DNA from: Actinomycetes bacterium
Lineage (GTDB): Bacteria > Actinomycetota > Acidimicrobiia > Acidimicrobiales > Palsa-688
Assembly (NCBI GenBank): GCA_021809105.1
Contig: JAKBAM010000022.1
Span: 1-39,979, forward strand
Length of the DNA: 39,979 nt
Direction: 5' to 3'
Shown here: positions 15,420-24,451 of the stretch, in pieces
Layout: every line of letters begins with the position of its first letter
How positions within the stretch are numbered: the stretch's first letter is position 1
The notes under the pieces: generated by a model
What the model was told of the DNA's origin: nothing
Database searches by the model: none
What the model saw: only the letters and a program-made list of their open reading frames with translations
Translations under genes and position numbers: made by a program

Positions 15420-16591
15420 CCATCGCTCGCTTCACCCTCGAGGCACGTGACGGCGAGGCCCGCCGAGGATCGGTGACCACCGCTCGGGGCACCTTCCCCA
15501 CGCCCTGCTTCATGCCGGTAGGCACCCGGGGAGCGGTGCGGCTGCTCGACGCCGCGGATCTGGATGCTCTTGGGGCTGAGGTGGTACTGGCCAACACCTA
15601 CCACCTCATGCTCCGCCCCGGTGCCGAAATCGTCGCATCCCTCGGCGGCCTGCACCGCTTCACCGGGCGTGACGGCCACATCCTCACCGACTCGGGTGGA
15701 TACCAGGTGTTCTCCCTCGGTCCCAAGGTCGACGCCGGGGGGGTGACGTTCCGCTCCACCTACGACGGGTCCACCCATCGGCTCACCCCCGAGGACGCCG
15801 TACGAACCCAGGAGATGCTCGGAGCGGACATACAGATGGCTCTCGACATCTGCCCCGGGCTCCCAGCGCCCGAGGCGGACGTCCGAGGTGCGATGGACCG
15901 GACTCTCGAATGGGCGGCCCGGGCTCGCGCCGTCCATCGCGATGGCGACCAGTGCCTGTTCGGCATCGTGCAGGGTGGCGTCAGACCCGACTGGAGGCAG
16001 GAGTCAGCAGCTCGGACGGTGGAGTTGGACTTCGACGGGTACGGGATCGGTGGCCTGTCGGTCGGGGAGCCCCTGGACCTGATGCTCCCGGCCCTCGAGA
16101 GCGCCGTTTCCGCTCTCCCCGCCGGGCGACCGAGATACCTGATGGGCGTCGGAGACCCCCACTCGATGGTCGAGGCAGTGGCCCGCGGCGTCGACATGTT
16201 CGACTGCGTGCTGCCCACCAGGCTGGCTCGTCACGGGACGGCCTTGAGCACCGCAGGCCGCTTCCAGCTCAAAGCGGCCCGCTACGCGAAGGACGACGGC
16301 CCGCTCGACCCGGACTGCGCCTGTCCGATCTGTGCCCGGTGGAGCCGCGGCTATCTCCGCCACCTGTTCTCCGTGGGTGAGCCCACCGCTGGCCGGCTAC
16401 TCACTGTCCACAACCTCGCTTGGCTCCTCGGGCTGGTCGAGCGGATGCGAGACGCCATCAGCGCCAGCACCTTTGATGCGCTCCGGGCAGAGGTCACCGG
16501 CATCTGGGACAGGGGGTCGCCCGGAGCGACGGGGGTCCCTGCGCTACAGTCACCGAGCCCCGCCAGCGGATCGCGCCCCCACTTCTCATGA
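15416..16591 (+). CDS. tgt: tRNA-guanine transglycosylase Tgt
   Basis: A 391-residue bacterial TGT that swaps guanine-34 for preQ1 in tRNAs with GUN anticodons. Asp92 in TDSGGYQVFSL is the general acid/base; MFDCVLPTRLARHG holds the nucleophile Asp; the zinc site is CACPIC with a later Cys/His pair (YLRHLF). GIVQGG and GGLSVGEP line the base pocket. Together with QueA, this gives two late steps of queuosine formation; preQ1 synthesis genes are not in the window. The last ~20 residues are a non-conserved tail. Overlaps yajC by ATGA. Confidence 0.96.
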   Translation: MTIARFTLEARDGEARRGSVTTARGTFPTPCFMPVGTRGAVRLLDAADLDALGAEVVLANTYHLMLRPGAEIVASLGGLHRFTGRDGHILTDSGGYQVFSLGPKVDAGGVTFRSTYDGSTHRLTPEDAVRTQEMLGADIQMALDICPGLPAPEADVRGAMDRTLEWAARARAVHRDGDQCLFGIVQGGVRPDWRQESAARTVELDFDGYGIGGLSVGEPLDLMLPALESAVSALPAGRPRYLMGVGDPHSMVEAVARGVDMFDCVLPTRLARHGTALSTAGRFQLKAARYAKDDGPLDPDCACPICARWSRGYLRHLFSVGEPTAGRLLTVHNLAWLLGLVERMRDAISASTFDALRAEVTGIWDRGSPGATGVPALQSPSPASGSRPHFS

Positions 16592-17058
16592 CTCTCCACC
16601 ACCTCCTCGTCCTCACCCCCACCAGCTCGACCACGGCTGCGGCCTCGAAGAGCAGTGGAAGCTCCTTCGGCTTCCTCATCATCATCCTGGTCCTCGTCGC
16701 GCTGTACTTCTTGATCATCCGGCCGCGCACCCAGCGCCAGCGCCAGGCCCGGACCCAAGCCTCCACTGTCGCGGTTGGTGACTCGGTCATGACCGTCGGC
16801 GGGATCAAGGGTGTGGTCGTAGGCACCGACGACACCGACGTCCAAGTAGAGGTCGCGCCGGGCGTCGTCATGACGTTCATTCGCCGCGCCGTCAACGTCC
16901 AGCCCGCAGCCGCCACACCGCAGGGCTCCGATCCCGCAGGCGTGATCGGAGGCGACGACCATGAGCTCGGCGACGGTCACAATCTCGGGAGCGACGGGGG
17001 GACCGTCGATGACGAGGGCCCCGATGACCGGCCCGGGACCGGCATCGAAGACCGCTGA
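16588..17058 (+). CDS. yajC: Sec translocase accessory subunit YajC
   Basis: A 156-residue YajC with one membrane helix (FGFLIIILVLVALYFLIIRP, about 27-46) followed by the family sequence RTQRQRQARTQ ... VAVGDSVMTVGGIKGVVV. It accompanies SecDF in the Sec holotranslocon. The C-terminus is a long acidic tail rich in Asp and Gly, longer than in E. coli. One-base overlap with secD (TGATG). Confidence 0.92.
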   Translation: MTLHHLLVLTPTSSTTAAASKSSGSSFGFLIIILVLVALYFLIIRPRTQRQRQARTQASTVAVGDSVMTVGGIKGVVVGTDDTDVQVEVAPGVVMTFIRRAVNVQPAAATPQGSDPAGVIGGDDHELGDGHNLGSDGGTVDDEGPDDRPGTGIEDR

Positions 17059-18734
17059 TGAAGCGGAGCCTCATCTACTCCCTGATCGGGATCATCGGCT
17101 TGGCCATCGTCGCGCTCGGCGCGTGCTTCGCGACCGGTGACACGCCATTGTTGGGACTGGACCTGCGCGGCGGGGTGTCAGTGGTCCTCCAGCCGCAGGG
17201 CACCGTCGACAATGCCACCCTGCAGCAGGCGGTGACGATCATCGACCGGCGGGTCAACAGCCTCGGGGTGGCCAACTCCAACATCCAGCGCCAGGGCAAG
17301 GATGTGGTCATCAACCTGCCGGGCATCAAGGACTCCCAGAGCGCCCTGACGGAGCTGGGCACCACGGCCACCCTGTACTTCAGGCCCGTGATCTGCCAGT
17401 TCCCCCCCTACGTCGCTAGCAGCCCTTCGACGACGCCGACCACCGCCGCCAACAAGGCGCCGGCGACGACGGTGCCCAAGAGCAGCGCCACCACCGCCCC
17501 CAAAGCGCTGGGGGCACCCCGGCCGGCGATCCTGACGTCGGCGCCACTGCCCGCCGTCACGGTGACCCCCGCCCCGGCGGTGACGGTGCCCGCTACCGCC
17601 ACTCCGGCCCTGACCGTCCCCTCGGCCGCGCCGGTGTCACCCACCACCCCGATCACAGCCGCCAATGTCGCCCAGTTCTGCTCAGCGAGCAACGGGACCC
17701 AGATCCCGTCCACTACGCCGGCGAAGGACCTGCAGGGCTCGTACGTCCTGGTCCCGGCCGCGGCGGGATCGGGACTCGGCACCAACCGGTTCGTCCTCGG
17801 CCCGGCGGATCTGACGGGGCGTGCGGTCAGCAACGCCTACGTTGCCGTCGGATCCACCGGCGCCTACTCGGTCCAACTGCAGTTCACCAGTGCCGGTGGC
17901 AAGGCGTTCGACCGGATGGCGGCGATCCGCAACCGCTACTACTCGGCGACGGCCACCACGGTGGATCCTCGTTCCCAGGAAGCCATCGACCTCGACGGAC
18001 AGGTCGAGTCGGCGCCCACCATCCAGTCCTCGTCGTTCAACGGGCAAGCCTCCATCTCCGGCAGCTTCACCTCGAGCCAGGCCAGTGCTCTGGCGCTGGT
18101 CCTCAAGTACGGGTCCCTGCCGGTGCGCTTCACGCCCCAATCCGTCCAAACCGTGTCGGCCACTATCGGCAAGGACTCCCTGCACGCCGGCCTGTTGGCC
18201 GGCGCCGGCGGGATCGTCGTAGTGCTGCTCTACATGATCCTCTACTACCGGGCCCTGGGGCTGGTCGTGCTTCTCGGCCTCGGCGTGGGAGGAGCGTTGC
18301 TCTACTCGCTGCTGACCCTGCTCAGCCAGACCAGCAGCCTGACGCTGACCCTGTCGAGCATCACCGGCATCATCGTGTCGGTCGGGATCACCGTCGACTC
18401 CTACGTGGTGTACTTCGAGCGTCTGAAGGACGAGGTACGGGGGGGACGGACCATTCGCCAGTCGACCGAGCGCAGCTTCGCCCGCGCCTTCCGCACCGTG
18501 CTGACGGCCGACTTCGTCTCCTTCCTCGCCGCTCTCATCCTCTACCTCCTCACCGTCGGCGACGTGCGCGGCTTCGCCTTCACCCTCGGCCTCTCCACCC
18601 TCCTCGATGTGTTCACGGCCTACTTCTTCATCCGCCCGATGGTCATCGCGGTGGGACGGCGGAGGACCTTCACTGAGAACCGCTTCCTCGGTGTAGCGCG
18701 CGGCCTCGGGGCGTCGGCCGGGGGCACCGGCTGA
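17058..18734 (+). CDS. secD: Protein translocase subunit SecD
   Basis: A 558-residue RND-type subunit that uses the proton gradient to help pull secreted proteins across the membrane. LLGLDLRGGVSVVL (31-44) is the SecD signature after helix 1, and five more helices lie in the C-terminal third, with VGITVDSYVVYFERLKDE and the RSFARAFRTVLTADFVSF segment. In the external domain an Ala/Pro/Thr-rich insertion covers about residues 119-200 (DNA 17412-17657), bracketed by Cys113 and Cys208. Such low-complexity insertions occur in actinobacterial SecD. One-base overlap with secF. Confidence 0.96.
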   Translation: MKRSLIYSLIGIIGLAIVALGACFATGDTPLLGLDLRGGVSVVLQPQGTVDNATLQQAVTIIDRRVNSLGVANSNIQRQGKDVVINLPGIKDSQSALTELGTTATLYFRPVICQFPPYVASSPSTTPTTAANKAPATTVPKSSATTAPKALGAPRPAILTSAPLPAVTVTPAPAVTVPATATPALTVPSAAPVSPTTPITAANVAQFCSASNGTQIPSTTPAKDLQGSYVLVPAAAGSGLGTNRFVLGPADLTGRAVSNAYVAVGSTGAYSVQLQFTSAGGKAFDRMAAIRNRYYSATATTVDPRSQEAIDLDGQVESAPTIQSSSFNGQASISGSFTSSQASALALVLKYGSLPVRFTPQSVQTVSATIGKDSLHAGLLAGAGGIVVVLLYMILYYRALGLVVLLGLGVGGALLYSLLTLLSQTSSLTLTLSSITGIIVSVGITVDSYVVYFERLKDEVRGGRTIRQSTERSFARAFRTVLTADFVSFLAALILYLLTVGDVRGFAFTLGLSTLLDVFTAYFFIRPMVIAVGRRRTFTENRFLGVARGLGASAGGTG

Positions 18735-19996
18735 TGGCCGAGCACCACAACGCCTTCCAGCGCCTGTTCCGGGGGGAGACCTCCTACGATTTCGCCGGCC
18801 GGTGGCGCCGGTGGTTCGCCATTTCCGGGGTCATCATCGTCGTCGGGTTCTTGTCCCTCGGATTCCGGGGCCTCAACTTCTCCATCGACTTCAGGGGTGG
18901 CACCGTCTGGGAGCTGCCGACGCACGCATCGGTAGCCGCCGTGCGCTCCTCGCTCAACGGGGTTTCGGGCACGCTCGGTCAGTCCACCATCCAGACCCTG
19001 ACCAACTCCCAGACCCACCAGCGGACCATCAAGGTGGAGGCAGCGGCCAAGACGACGTCGAACAGCACGCTGGTCAGCAGGGTGACTACAGCCTTGGCCA
19101 AGGTGGCGCACATCAGCCCCAACGAGGTGCAGCTCAACGACATCGGACCGTCATGGGGTTCGGACATCACCCACAAGGCGATCGAGGGCGTGATCGTCTT
19201 CTTGGTAGCGGTGACGGCCTATATCTGGTTCCGTTTCGAGGCCAAGATGGCTGCGGCCGCACTCACCGCGTTGCTGCACGACATCCTGGTGACCGTCGGC
19301 ATCTACTCACTGTCAGGCTTCACCGTGAGCCCCGATACGGTGATCGCCTTCCTCACCATCCTCGGTTACTCGCTCTACGACACGATTGTCGTCTTCGACA
19401 AGGTCCAGGAGAACACGAAGGGCCTGGCATCGAGCGGTAAGGCCACCTACACAGACACCGTCAACCTGTCGATGAACCAGGTGCTGGCCCGCTCGATCAA
19501 CACCTCGTTCGTGGCGATCATCCCGATCATGTCGATCCTGGTCATCGGCGCGTGGATCCTCGGTGCTACGGCTCTAGAGGACTTCGGGCTGGCTCTGTTC
19601 ATCGGCTTGACCACTGGGGCCTACTCGTCGATATTCATTGCCTCACCATTGCTGGCGCTGCTCAAGGAGCGCGAGTCGCGCTATGCGCAGATCCGCGCTC
19701 GACTGGCGTCACGCCCGGCGATCAGGATGACTCCCGCTGCGGCCGCGGCCGGGCAGTTCGCCGCGTCAACGTCGGGCCCTACGCCCGTCGCCGGCCCGCC
19801 AGTGCCGAAGCGTCGCCCCGGAGCTACCAGCCAGGCGCTGGCCGACACCACGACGCGGGTGACGGTCGAGGGAGGCGACGACGCGGACCCCGCGCCCGTT
19901 AGCGCTGCGCCTGGCGACCATCCCGCCACGCCGGTCCCGCAACGCGCCAGCAACCGGCCGCCCCCGCGACCCCGCAAGAAGACCCGCCGGCGCTAG
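18734..19996 (+). CDS. secF: Protein translocase subunit SecF
   Basis: A 420-residue partner of SecD. The signature NFSIDFRGGTVWEL (48-61) follows the first helix; the membrane bundle contains GYSLYDTIVVFDKVQEN, SINTSFVAIIPIMSIL and FALFIGLTTGAYSSIF-like sequence. The C-terminal ~110 residues form a cytoplasmic tail rich in Ala, Pro, Arg and Lys, ending PRPRKKTRRR. Last gene of the queA-tgt-yajC-secD-secF operon. Confidence 0.96.
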   Translation: MAEHHNAFQRLFRGETSYDFAGRWRRWFAISGVIIVVGFLSLGFRGLNFSIDFRGGTVWELPTHASVAAVRSSLNGVSGTLGQSTIQTLTNSQTHQRTIKVEAAAKTTSNSTLVSRVTTALAKVAHISPNEVQLNDIGPSWGSDITHKAIEGVIVFLVAVTAYIWFRFEAKMAAAALTALLHDILVTVGIYSLSGFTVSPDTVIAFLTILGYSLYDTIVVFDKVQENTKGLASSGKATYTDTVNLSMNQVLARSINTSFVAIIPIMSILVIGAWILGATALEDFGLALFIGLTTGAYSSIFIASPLLALLKERESRYAQIRARLASRPAIRMTPAAAAAGQFAASTSGPTPVAGPPVPKRRPGATSQALADTTTRVTVEGGDDADPAPVSAAPGDHPATPVPQRASNRPPPRPRKKTRRR

Positions 19997-20027
19997 CGGC
20001 GTCGCCGCCCAAGCGAATGCCAGCGAG

Positions 20028-20033
20028 TAGCGT
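20028..20033 (+). promoter_or_regulatory. -10 box TAGCGT, probable leaderless promoter of apt
   Basis: TAGCGT ends 6 nt before the ATG at 20040. The ATG at 20037 would be only 3 nt from the box, so 20040 is the better start. Confidence 0.45.
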
Positions 20034-20039
20034 GGGATG

Positions 20040-20606
20040 ATGGAGCACGCACCCACTTCCCTCGTGACGGTGGGTACCGGAGCAGCGGGAGTCGACTGGA
20101 TCAAGGACTTCATCCGGGATGTGCCCGACTTTCCCAAGCCCGGAGTCGTGTACAAGGACATCACCCCGCTACTCGGTGATGGCAAAGCCTTCTCCCGCAC
20201 CGTAGACGCTCTGGCCGAGGGCGTTCCACGAGGACGCATAGACAAGGTGGTTGGCATCGAGGCTCGGGGGTTCATCCTCGCCGCGCCCGTCGCCCTTCGC
20301 CTCGGCGCCGGTTTCGTGCCGGTTCGCAAGGCCGGCAAGCTCCCGTCGAGTGTCACCAGCCAGACTTATTCGCTCGAGTACCGCAGCGACACGCTGGAGA
20401 TCCACACCGATGCCCTGGCGGCGGGCGAGCGGGTCCTCATAGTCGATGACGTCCTCGCCACCGGAGGCACCGCGGCGGCTACTACCGCCCTGGTCAGGGC
20501 GCTCGGTGGCGAGGTGGCCGGCGTGGCCTGCGTGGTCGAGCTTGCATTCCTAGGTGGGCGTGGGAAGCTCGGAGGCTTGGACGCTGTTTGCCTGGTCACG
20601 TACTGA
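20040..20606 (+). CDS. apt: Adenine phosphoribosyltransferase
   Basis: A 188-residue purine salvage enzyme converting adenine and PRPP to AMP. Motifs: IRDVPDFPKPGVVYKDITPLL, IEARGFILAAPVA, VPVRKAGKLPS, and the PRPP loop VLIVDDVLATGGTAAAT. The usual actinobacterial order secD-secF-apt-rel is kept. Residues 1-15 or so are a non-conserved extension; an internal GTG or the GTC region could be considered, but the -10 box supports 20040. Confidence 0.95.
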   Translation: MEHAPTSLVTVGTGAAGVDWIKDFIRDVPDFPKPGVVYKDITPLLGDGKAFSRTVDALAEGVPRGRIDKVVGIEARGFILAAPVALRLGAGFVPVRKAGKLPSSVTSQTYSLEYRSDTLEIHTDALAAGERVLIVDDVLATGGTAAATTALVRALGGEVAGVACVVELAFLGGRGKLGGLDAVCLVTY

Positions 20607-20654
20607 TGCGCACGACTCGAGCGACTGCGACCTGAGAGAGACGAGGAGCCGACG

Positions 20655-22898
20655 GTGAGCCGGGTGGACGGGGTCAACCGAGGAAGGGCCGTGGCCACCG
20701 TGGAGCGCGTCCTGCCGTGGCGGCGCCAGGTCCAGACTGCAGACGCCCTCACCCCTCTGCTCAACGCCTACCGGTCGCGCCACCCCAAGGCGGACACCAG
20801 CCTGTTCGTCCGGGCTTTCGAAGCAGCCAACGCCGCCCATGATGGGCAGCTTCGGATGTCGGGCGAGGCATACATCACCCATCCGCTGGCGGTAGCGACG
20901 ATCCTGGCCGGCCTCGGCCTCGACGACGTGACGATCGCCGCCGCCCTGCTGCACGATGCGGTCGAGGACACCGGCGTGACCGTCGCCGAGCTGGAGAGCG
21001 AGTTCGGCCCGATGGTGGCAGCCATCGTGGACGGCGTCACGAAGCTGGACCGGGTCAGCTTCGACTCAAAACAGGCGCAGCAGGCCGCCACCATGCGCAA
21101 GATGCTGGTCGCCATGGCCAAGGATCCACGGGTCCTCCTGATCAAGCTGGCGGACCGGCTGCACAACATGCGGACCATCGCTGCCATGCCTGAGTGGAAG
21201 CAGAAGCGCACCGCCCAAGAGACCCTCGACATCTACGCGCCATTGGCTCACCGCTTCGGCATCCAGGACCTCAAATGGCAGCTGGAGGACCTGGCCTTCG
21301 CCGCGCTCCACCCCCGGCGCTACGCCGAGATCGAGCAGATGGTGGCGACGCGCGCTCCGGAGCGGGAGATCTACCTGGCGCAGGTGATCGACCAGGTAGA
21401 CGAGCGGCTGTTGGCGGCCCGGATCGAGGGTCGAGTCACCGGACGGCCCAAGCACCTCTACTCCATCTACGAGAAGATGGTCGTCAAGGGCAAGGAGTTC
21501 GACGAGATCTACGACCTGGTCGGCGTCCGGGTGCTGGTCGACTCGGTCAAGGACTGCTGGGCTGCGCTGGGTGCCATCCACGGGGCGTGGGCGCCGGTGC
21601 CCGGGAGGTTCAAGGACTACGTCAACACCCCGAAGTTCAACCTCTACCAGTCACTTCACACGACCGTGGTCGGGCCTCAAGGCAAGCCGCTCGAGGCTCA
21701 GATCCGCACTGCGGAGATGCACAGCAGGGCAGAGCGGGGGATCGCCGCCCACTGGGGATACAAGGAGCAGGCTTCTGCTTCAGACGTAGCGTGGTTGCAG
21801 CGGATCGTCGACTGGTCAGCTGAGAGCAGCGACCCTGCGGAATTCCTGGAGACCCTCAAGCTGGACCTGGACACCGACGAGGTGTTCGTCTTCACCCCGA
21901 AGGGCGACGTGGTCACCCTCCCTGTCCACGCCACGCCCGTCGACTTCGCCTACGCAATCCACACCGATGTCGGGCACCGTTGCATCGGGGCCCGGGTCAA
22001 CGGACGGCTGGTCCCCCTGGACTCAGCCCTCTCGTCGGGCGACAGCGTGGACATCTTCACCTCCAAGGTGCCGTCGGCAGGACCGAGCCGCGACTGGCTG
22101 AAGATCGTCCAGACTCCTAGGGCGCGCAGCAAGATCCGGCAGTGGTTCAGCCGGGAGCGCCGTGAGGACGCCATCGAGACCGGCCGTGACGAGCTGGTCA
22201 AGGCCATCCGCAAAGAGGGCCTCCCGGTCCAGAAGCTGGCCGCCTCGCCGGCGTTGGCCGGGATCGTCGAGAGCCTCAACTACACCGACCTCGATTCTTT
22301 GCATGCGGCGATCGGCGAAGGCCACGTCTCCGCCCAATCGGTAGCGCAGCGGATGGCCAAGGAGCTGCGGGGCGGCGACTCGGAGCTACAGATGCCGACT
22401 ACCGCCCGACAGCCGCGCCGCACGACTCGGCGGCAGGGTGTGGGTGTACACGTGGAGGGCCTCGATGACGTAATGGTGCGCTTGTCGCGCTGCTGCACGC
22501 CGGTCCCCGGCGACGAAATAATCGGTTTCGTGACCCGCGGGCGCGGGGTCAGTGTCCACCGTTCGGACTGCTCCAACTCGGCTGCGCTGTCGGTCGCCGA
22601 GGTCGGTCGGCTCATCGAGGTCGAGTGGGACCGGGAGAGCACCGGCAGCTTCACCGCGGCGATAGAGATCAAGGCTCTCGACCGCACCCGTCTCGGCGTG
22701 GACATCTGGAAGGTGGTCTCCGACTACCACCTCAATATCGTGCGATCCGAGACGCTGACCAGCTCCGACCGGGTGTCGAGGATGCGCTTCGAGTTCGAGC
22801 TCGCCGACCCCGCCCACCTCGATTCGGTGCTAGGCGCAGTCAAGAGGATCGACAGCGTGTATGACGCCTACCGGCTGCTCCCCGGCAAGGGCGGCTGA
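20655..22898 (+). CDS. rel: Bifunctional (p)ppGpp synthetase/hydrolase Rel
   Basis: A 747-residue long RelA/SpoT homologue. Hydrolase: THPLAVA and ALLHDAVEDT with His100-Asp101, plus KLADRLHNMRT. Synthetase: GRPKHLYSIYEKM, FDEIYDLVGVRVLV and RFKDYVNTPKFNLYQSLHTTVVG. TGS domain: DEVFVFTPKGDVVTLP. Then the helical region, the Cys-containing RCCTPVPGDEIIGFVTRGRGVSVHR, and a C-terminal ACT domain. Both catalytic halves look intact, so it makes and removes the stringent-response alarmone. The GTG at 20655 has GACGAGGAG eight to nine bases before it, a normal leadered start. Confidence 0.97.
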   Translation: MSRVDGVNRGRAVATVERVLPWRRQVQTADALTPLLNAYRSRHPKADTSLFVRAFEAANAAHDGQLRMSGEAYITHPLAVATILAGLGLDDVTIAAALLHDAVEDTGVTVAELESEFGPMVAAIVDGVTKLDRVSFDSKQAQQAATMRKMLVAMAKDPRVLLIKLADRLHNMRTIAAMPEWKQKRTAQETLDIYAPLAHRFGIQDLKWQLEDLAFAALHPRRYAEIEQMVATRAPEREIYLAQVIDQVDERLLAARIEGRVTGRPKHLYSIYEKMVVKGKEFDEIYDLVGVRVLVDSVKDCWAALGAIHGAWAPVPGRFKDYVNTPKFNLYQSLHTTVVGPQGKPLEAQIRTAEMHSRAERGIAAHWGYKEQASASDVAWLQRIVDWSAESSDPAEFLETLKLDLDTDEVFVFTPKGDVVTLPVHATPVDFAYAIHTDVGHRCIGARVNGRLVPLDSALSSGDSVDIFTSKVPSAGPSRDWLKIVQTPRARSKIRQWFSRERREDAIETGRDELVKAIRKEGLPVQKLAASPALAGIVESLNYTDLDSLHAAIGEGHVSAQSVAQRMAKELRGGDSELQMPTTARQPRRTTRRQGVGVHVEGLDDVMVRLSRCCTPVPGDEIIGFVTRGRGVSVHRSDCSNSAALSVAEVGRLIEVEWDRESTGSFTAAIEIKALDRTRLGVDIWKVVSDYHLNIVRSETLTSSDRVSRMRFEFELADPAHLDSVLGAVKRIDSVYDAYRLLPGKGG

Positions 22899-22950
22899 TC
22901 GCCACCCGCATCACCCGGGCATCCGCGGCGCGCAACTCGTCCAGGCGGCA

Positions 22951-22962
22951 TGACGGGCGTCA
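22951..22962. promoter_or_regulatory. 12-bp palindrome upstream of a small ORF
   Basis: TGACGGGCGTCA is a palindrome with GG in the centre. It lies about 10 bp upstream of TAACCT (22973-22978), a possible -10 box for the small ORF at 22989. A single short palindrome in GC-rich DNA is weak evidence for an operator. Confidence 0.2.
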
Positions 22963-22988
22963 CACTTGAAGCTAACCTGGGTCCCCGA

Positions 22989-23159
22989 ATGAGTTCTTGG
23001 GGGGATCCTGTGGTCGTCTGGTCCGAGGCAGTGGTCGAGTTGCTCCGCTGGCGGCGGCAGCGAAGGATAGCGGCACACGGTGCGGCGGAGCTGGTTCGCG
23101 GCGCCGAAGCTTTTCTGGCTGCAGCCAGTGAGCAGCCGCCGGAGCCATTCTTGTTCTGA
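22989..23159 (+). CDS. Possible small protein of 56 residues
   Basis: A short frame between rel and hisS in an otherwise unexplained 296-bp gap. It codes MSSWGDPVVVWSEAVVELL, a basic stretch LRWRRQRRIAAHG, and an Ala/Glu helix ending PEPFLF. An ATG at 22950 would extend it to 69 residues. TAACCT lies 10 nt before the ATG at 22989, the same box seen 9 nt before ruvX. No family is recognised, codon third positions are less GC-rich than in the neighbours, and it may not be real. Confidence 0.35.
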   Translation: MSSWGDPVVVWSEAVVELLRWRRQRRIAAHGAAELVRGAEAFLAAASEQPPEPFLF

Positions 23160-23180
23160 GGCCCAGCCGCGCCGGCCCGG

Positions 23181-23186
23181 TACCCT
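23181..23186 (+). promoter_or_regulatory. -10 box TACCCT, probable leaderless promoter of hisS
   Basis: TACCCT ends 8 nt before the GTG start of hisS at 23195, with no Shine-Dalgarno sequence in between. Confidence 0.45.
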
Positions 23187-23194
23187 GAGCGGCC

Positions 23195-24451
23195 GTGTCC
23201 GAGCTTCGCCACCCAATCGGGACTTTCGACGTCCTCACTCCAGACTCGCGACGTTGGGAGACGCTCGTGGGCGTGTTCGCTCGGGTGGTGGAGGGAGCCG
23301 GCTACGGCCTGGTGCTCACCCCGACCTTCGAGGATCTCTCGGTGTTCCAGCGTGTCGGCGCCTCGACCGACATCGTTCGCAAGGAGATGTACGACTTCGA
23401 GGACAAGGGCGGCCGCCGTATTGCGCTGCGCCCGGAAATGACCGCCTCAGTCGTCCGGGCCTACATTCAGCATCGGCCGACCACACCGTGGAAGGCCTGG
23501 TATGTGGGGTCGAACTTCCGTTACGAGTCCCCTCAGGCAGGTCGTTATCGCGAGTTCCACCAAGTCGGCATCGAGGCCTTCGGAGCGGTCGACGCAGACC
23601 TCGACGTCGAGGTCATAGCGCTCGGGTGGGAGTTCTACCGAGCTCTCGGACTACGCCGCATACAGCTGCTGGTCAATTCGCTCGGCGACGCCACCTGCCG
23701 CCCCCCCTATCGCGCCCTCCTCCTCGAATACCTCGAGGGACGCAGAGACGACCTGTGCGACGAGCACCGGGAGCGCTTCGCCGACAACCCCCTGCGCATC
23801 CTCGACTGCAAGCGTCCGACGTGTCACGCCGTCGCCGCCGAGGCGCCCAAGCAGGTCGAGCACCTCTGCGACGGATGCGCAACGCACTTCGCCCGTACCA
23901 CCGGCGGTCTCGACAGCCTCGGCATCCCCTGGACACTGGCTACCGACTTGGTTCGAGGCCTGGATTACTACACCCGTACCACCTTCGAATACGCCGGCCT
24001 GGCTTTGCAGTCTGCGCAGAACGCAGTCGGCGGGGGGGGTCGCTACGACGGCCTGGTCGAGGAGATGGGAGGGCCGGCCACCCCGGGCATCGGCTTCGCT
24101 CTCGGCGTCGAGCGCATCCTCATGGCTTGCGACGCGGAGGGGACCCTGCCATCGCCCCCCGCCACCGTCGACGTATTCGTCGTGGATTTCGCCGGTGGTA
24201 GCGCGGCCAGAGACCTCACTGCTCAGTTGCGGTCCGCCGGCATCCGCGCCGATCGAGCCTTCGACGGGCGTTCTCCGAAGGCTCAGTTCAAATCGGCGGA
24301 CCGCTCCGGTGCACGCCTGGCGCTGGTGGTCGGACCCGACGAAGAGGCAGCGGGCACCGTCGTGGTCCGCCCGATGGCCGGTGACAGGCAGCAGAGGCCG
24401 GTGGAGCGCCACCGGGTGGTAGCTGAGGTATCTCGTCTGCTGGCGCCCTGA
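23195..24451 (+). CDS. hisS: Histidyl-tRNA synthetase
   Basis: A 418-residue class II synthetase. It begins SELRHPIGTFDVLTPDSRRWETL; motif 2 is WYVGSNFRYESPQAGRYREFHQVGIEAFG; the histidine-binding element is LVRGLDYYTRTTFEY; motif 3 is GIGFALGVERIL. The insertion contains DCKRPTC and LCDGC, cysteine pairs also found in other HisRS proteins. The C-terminal anticodon-binding domain follows (VDVFVVDFAGG). The ATG of rarA shares a base with the stop codon. Confidence 0.96.
   Translation: MSELRHPIGTFDVLTPDSRRWETLVGVFARVVEGAGYGLVLTPTFEDLSVFQRVGASTDIVRKEMYDFEDKGGRRIALRPEMTASVVRAYIQHRPTTPWKAWYVGSNFRYESPQAGRYREFHQVGIEAFGAVDADLDVEVIALGWEFYRALGLRRIQLLVNSLGDATCRPPYRALLLEYLEGRRDDLCDEHRERFADNPLRILDCKRPTCHAVAAEAPKQVEHLCDGCATHFARTTGGLDSLGIPWTLATDLVRGLDYYTRTTFEYAGLALQSAQNAVGGGGRYDGLVEEMGGPATPGIGFALGVERILMACDAEGTLPSPPATVDVFVVDFAGGSAARDLTAQLRSAGIRADRAFDGRSPKAQFKSADRSGARLALVVGPDEEAAGTVVVRPMAGDRQQRPVERHRVVAEVSRLLAP

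Noticed and set aside
16545..16550. TACAGT as an internal promoter for yajC-secDF
   Set aside because: It lies inside tgt, 38 bp before the yajC start, without a -35 box; tgt and yajC overlap by ATGA, which favours one operon.
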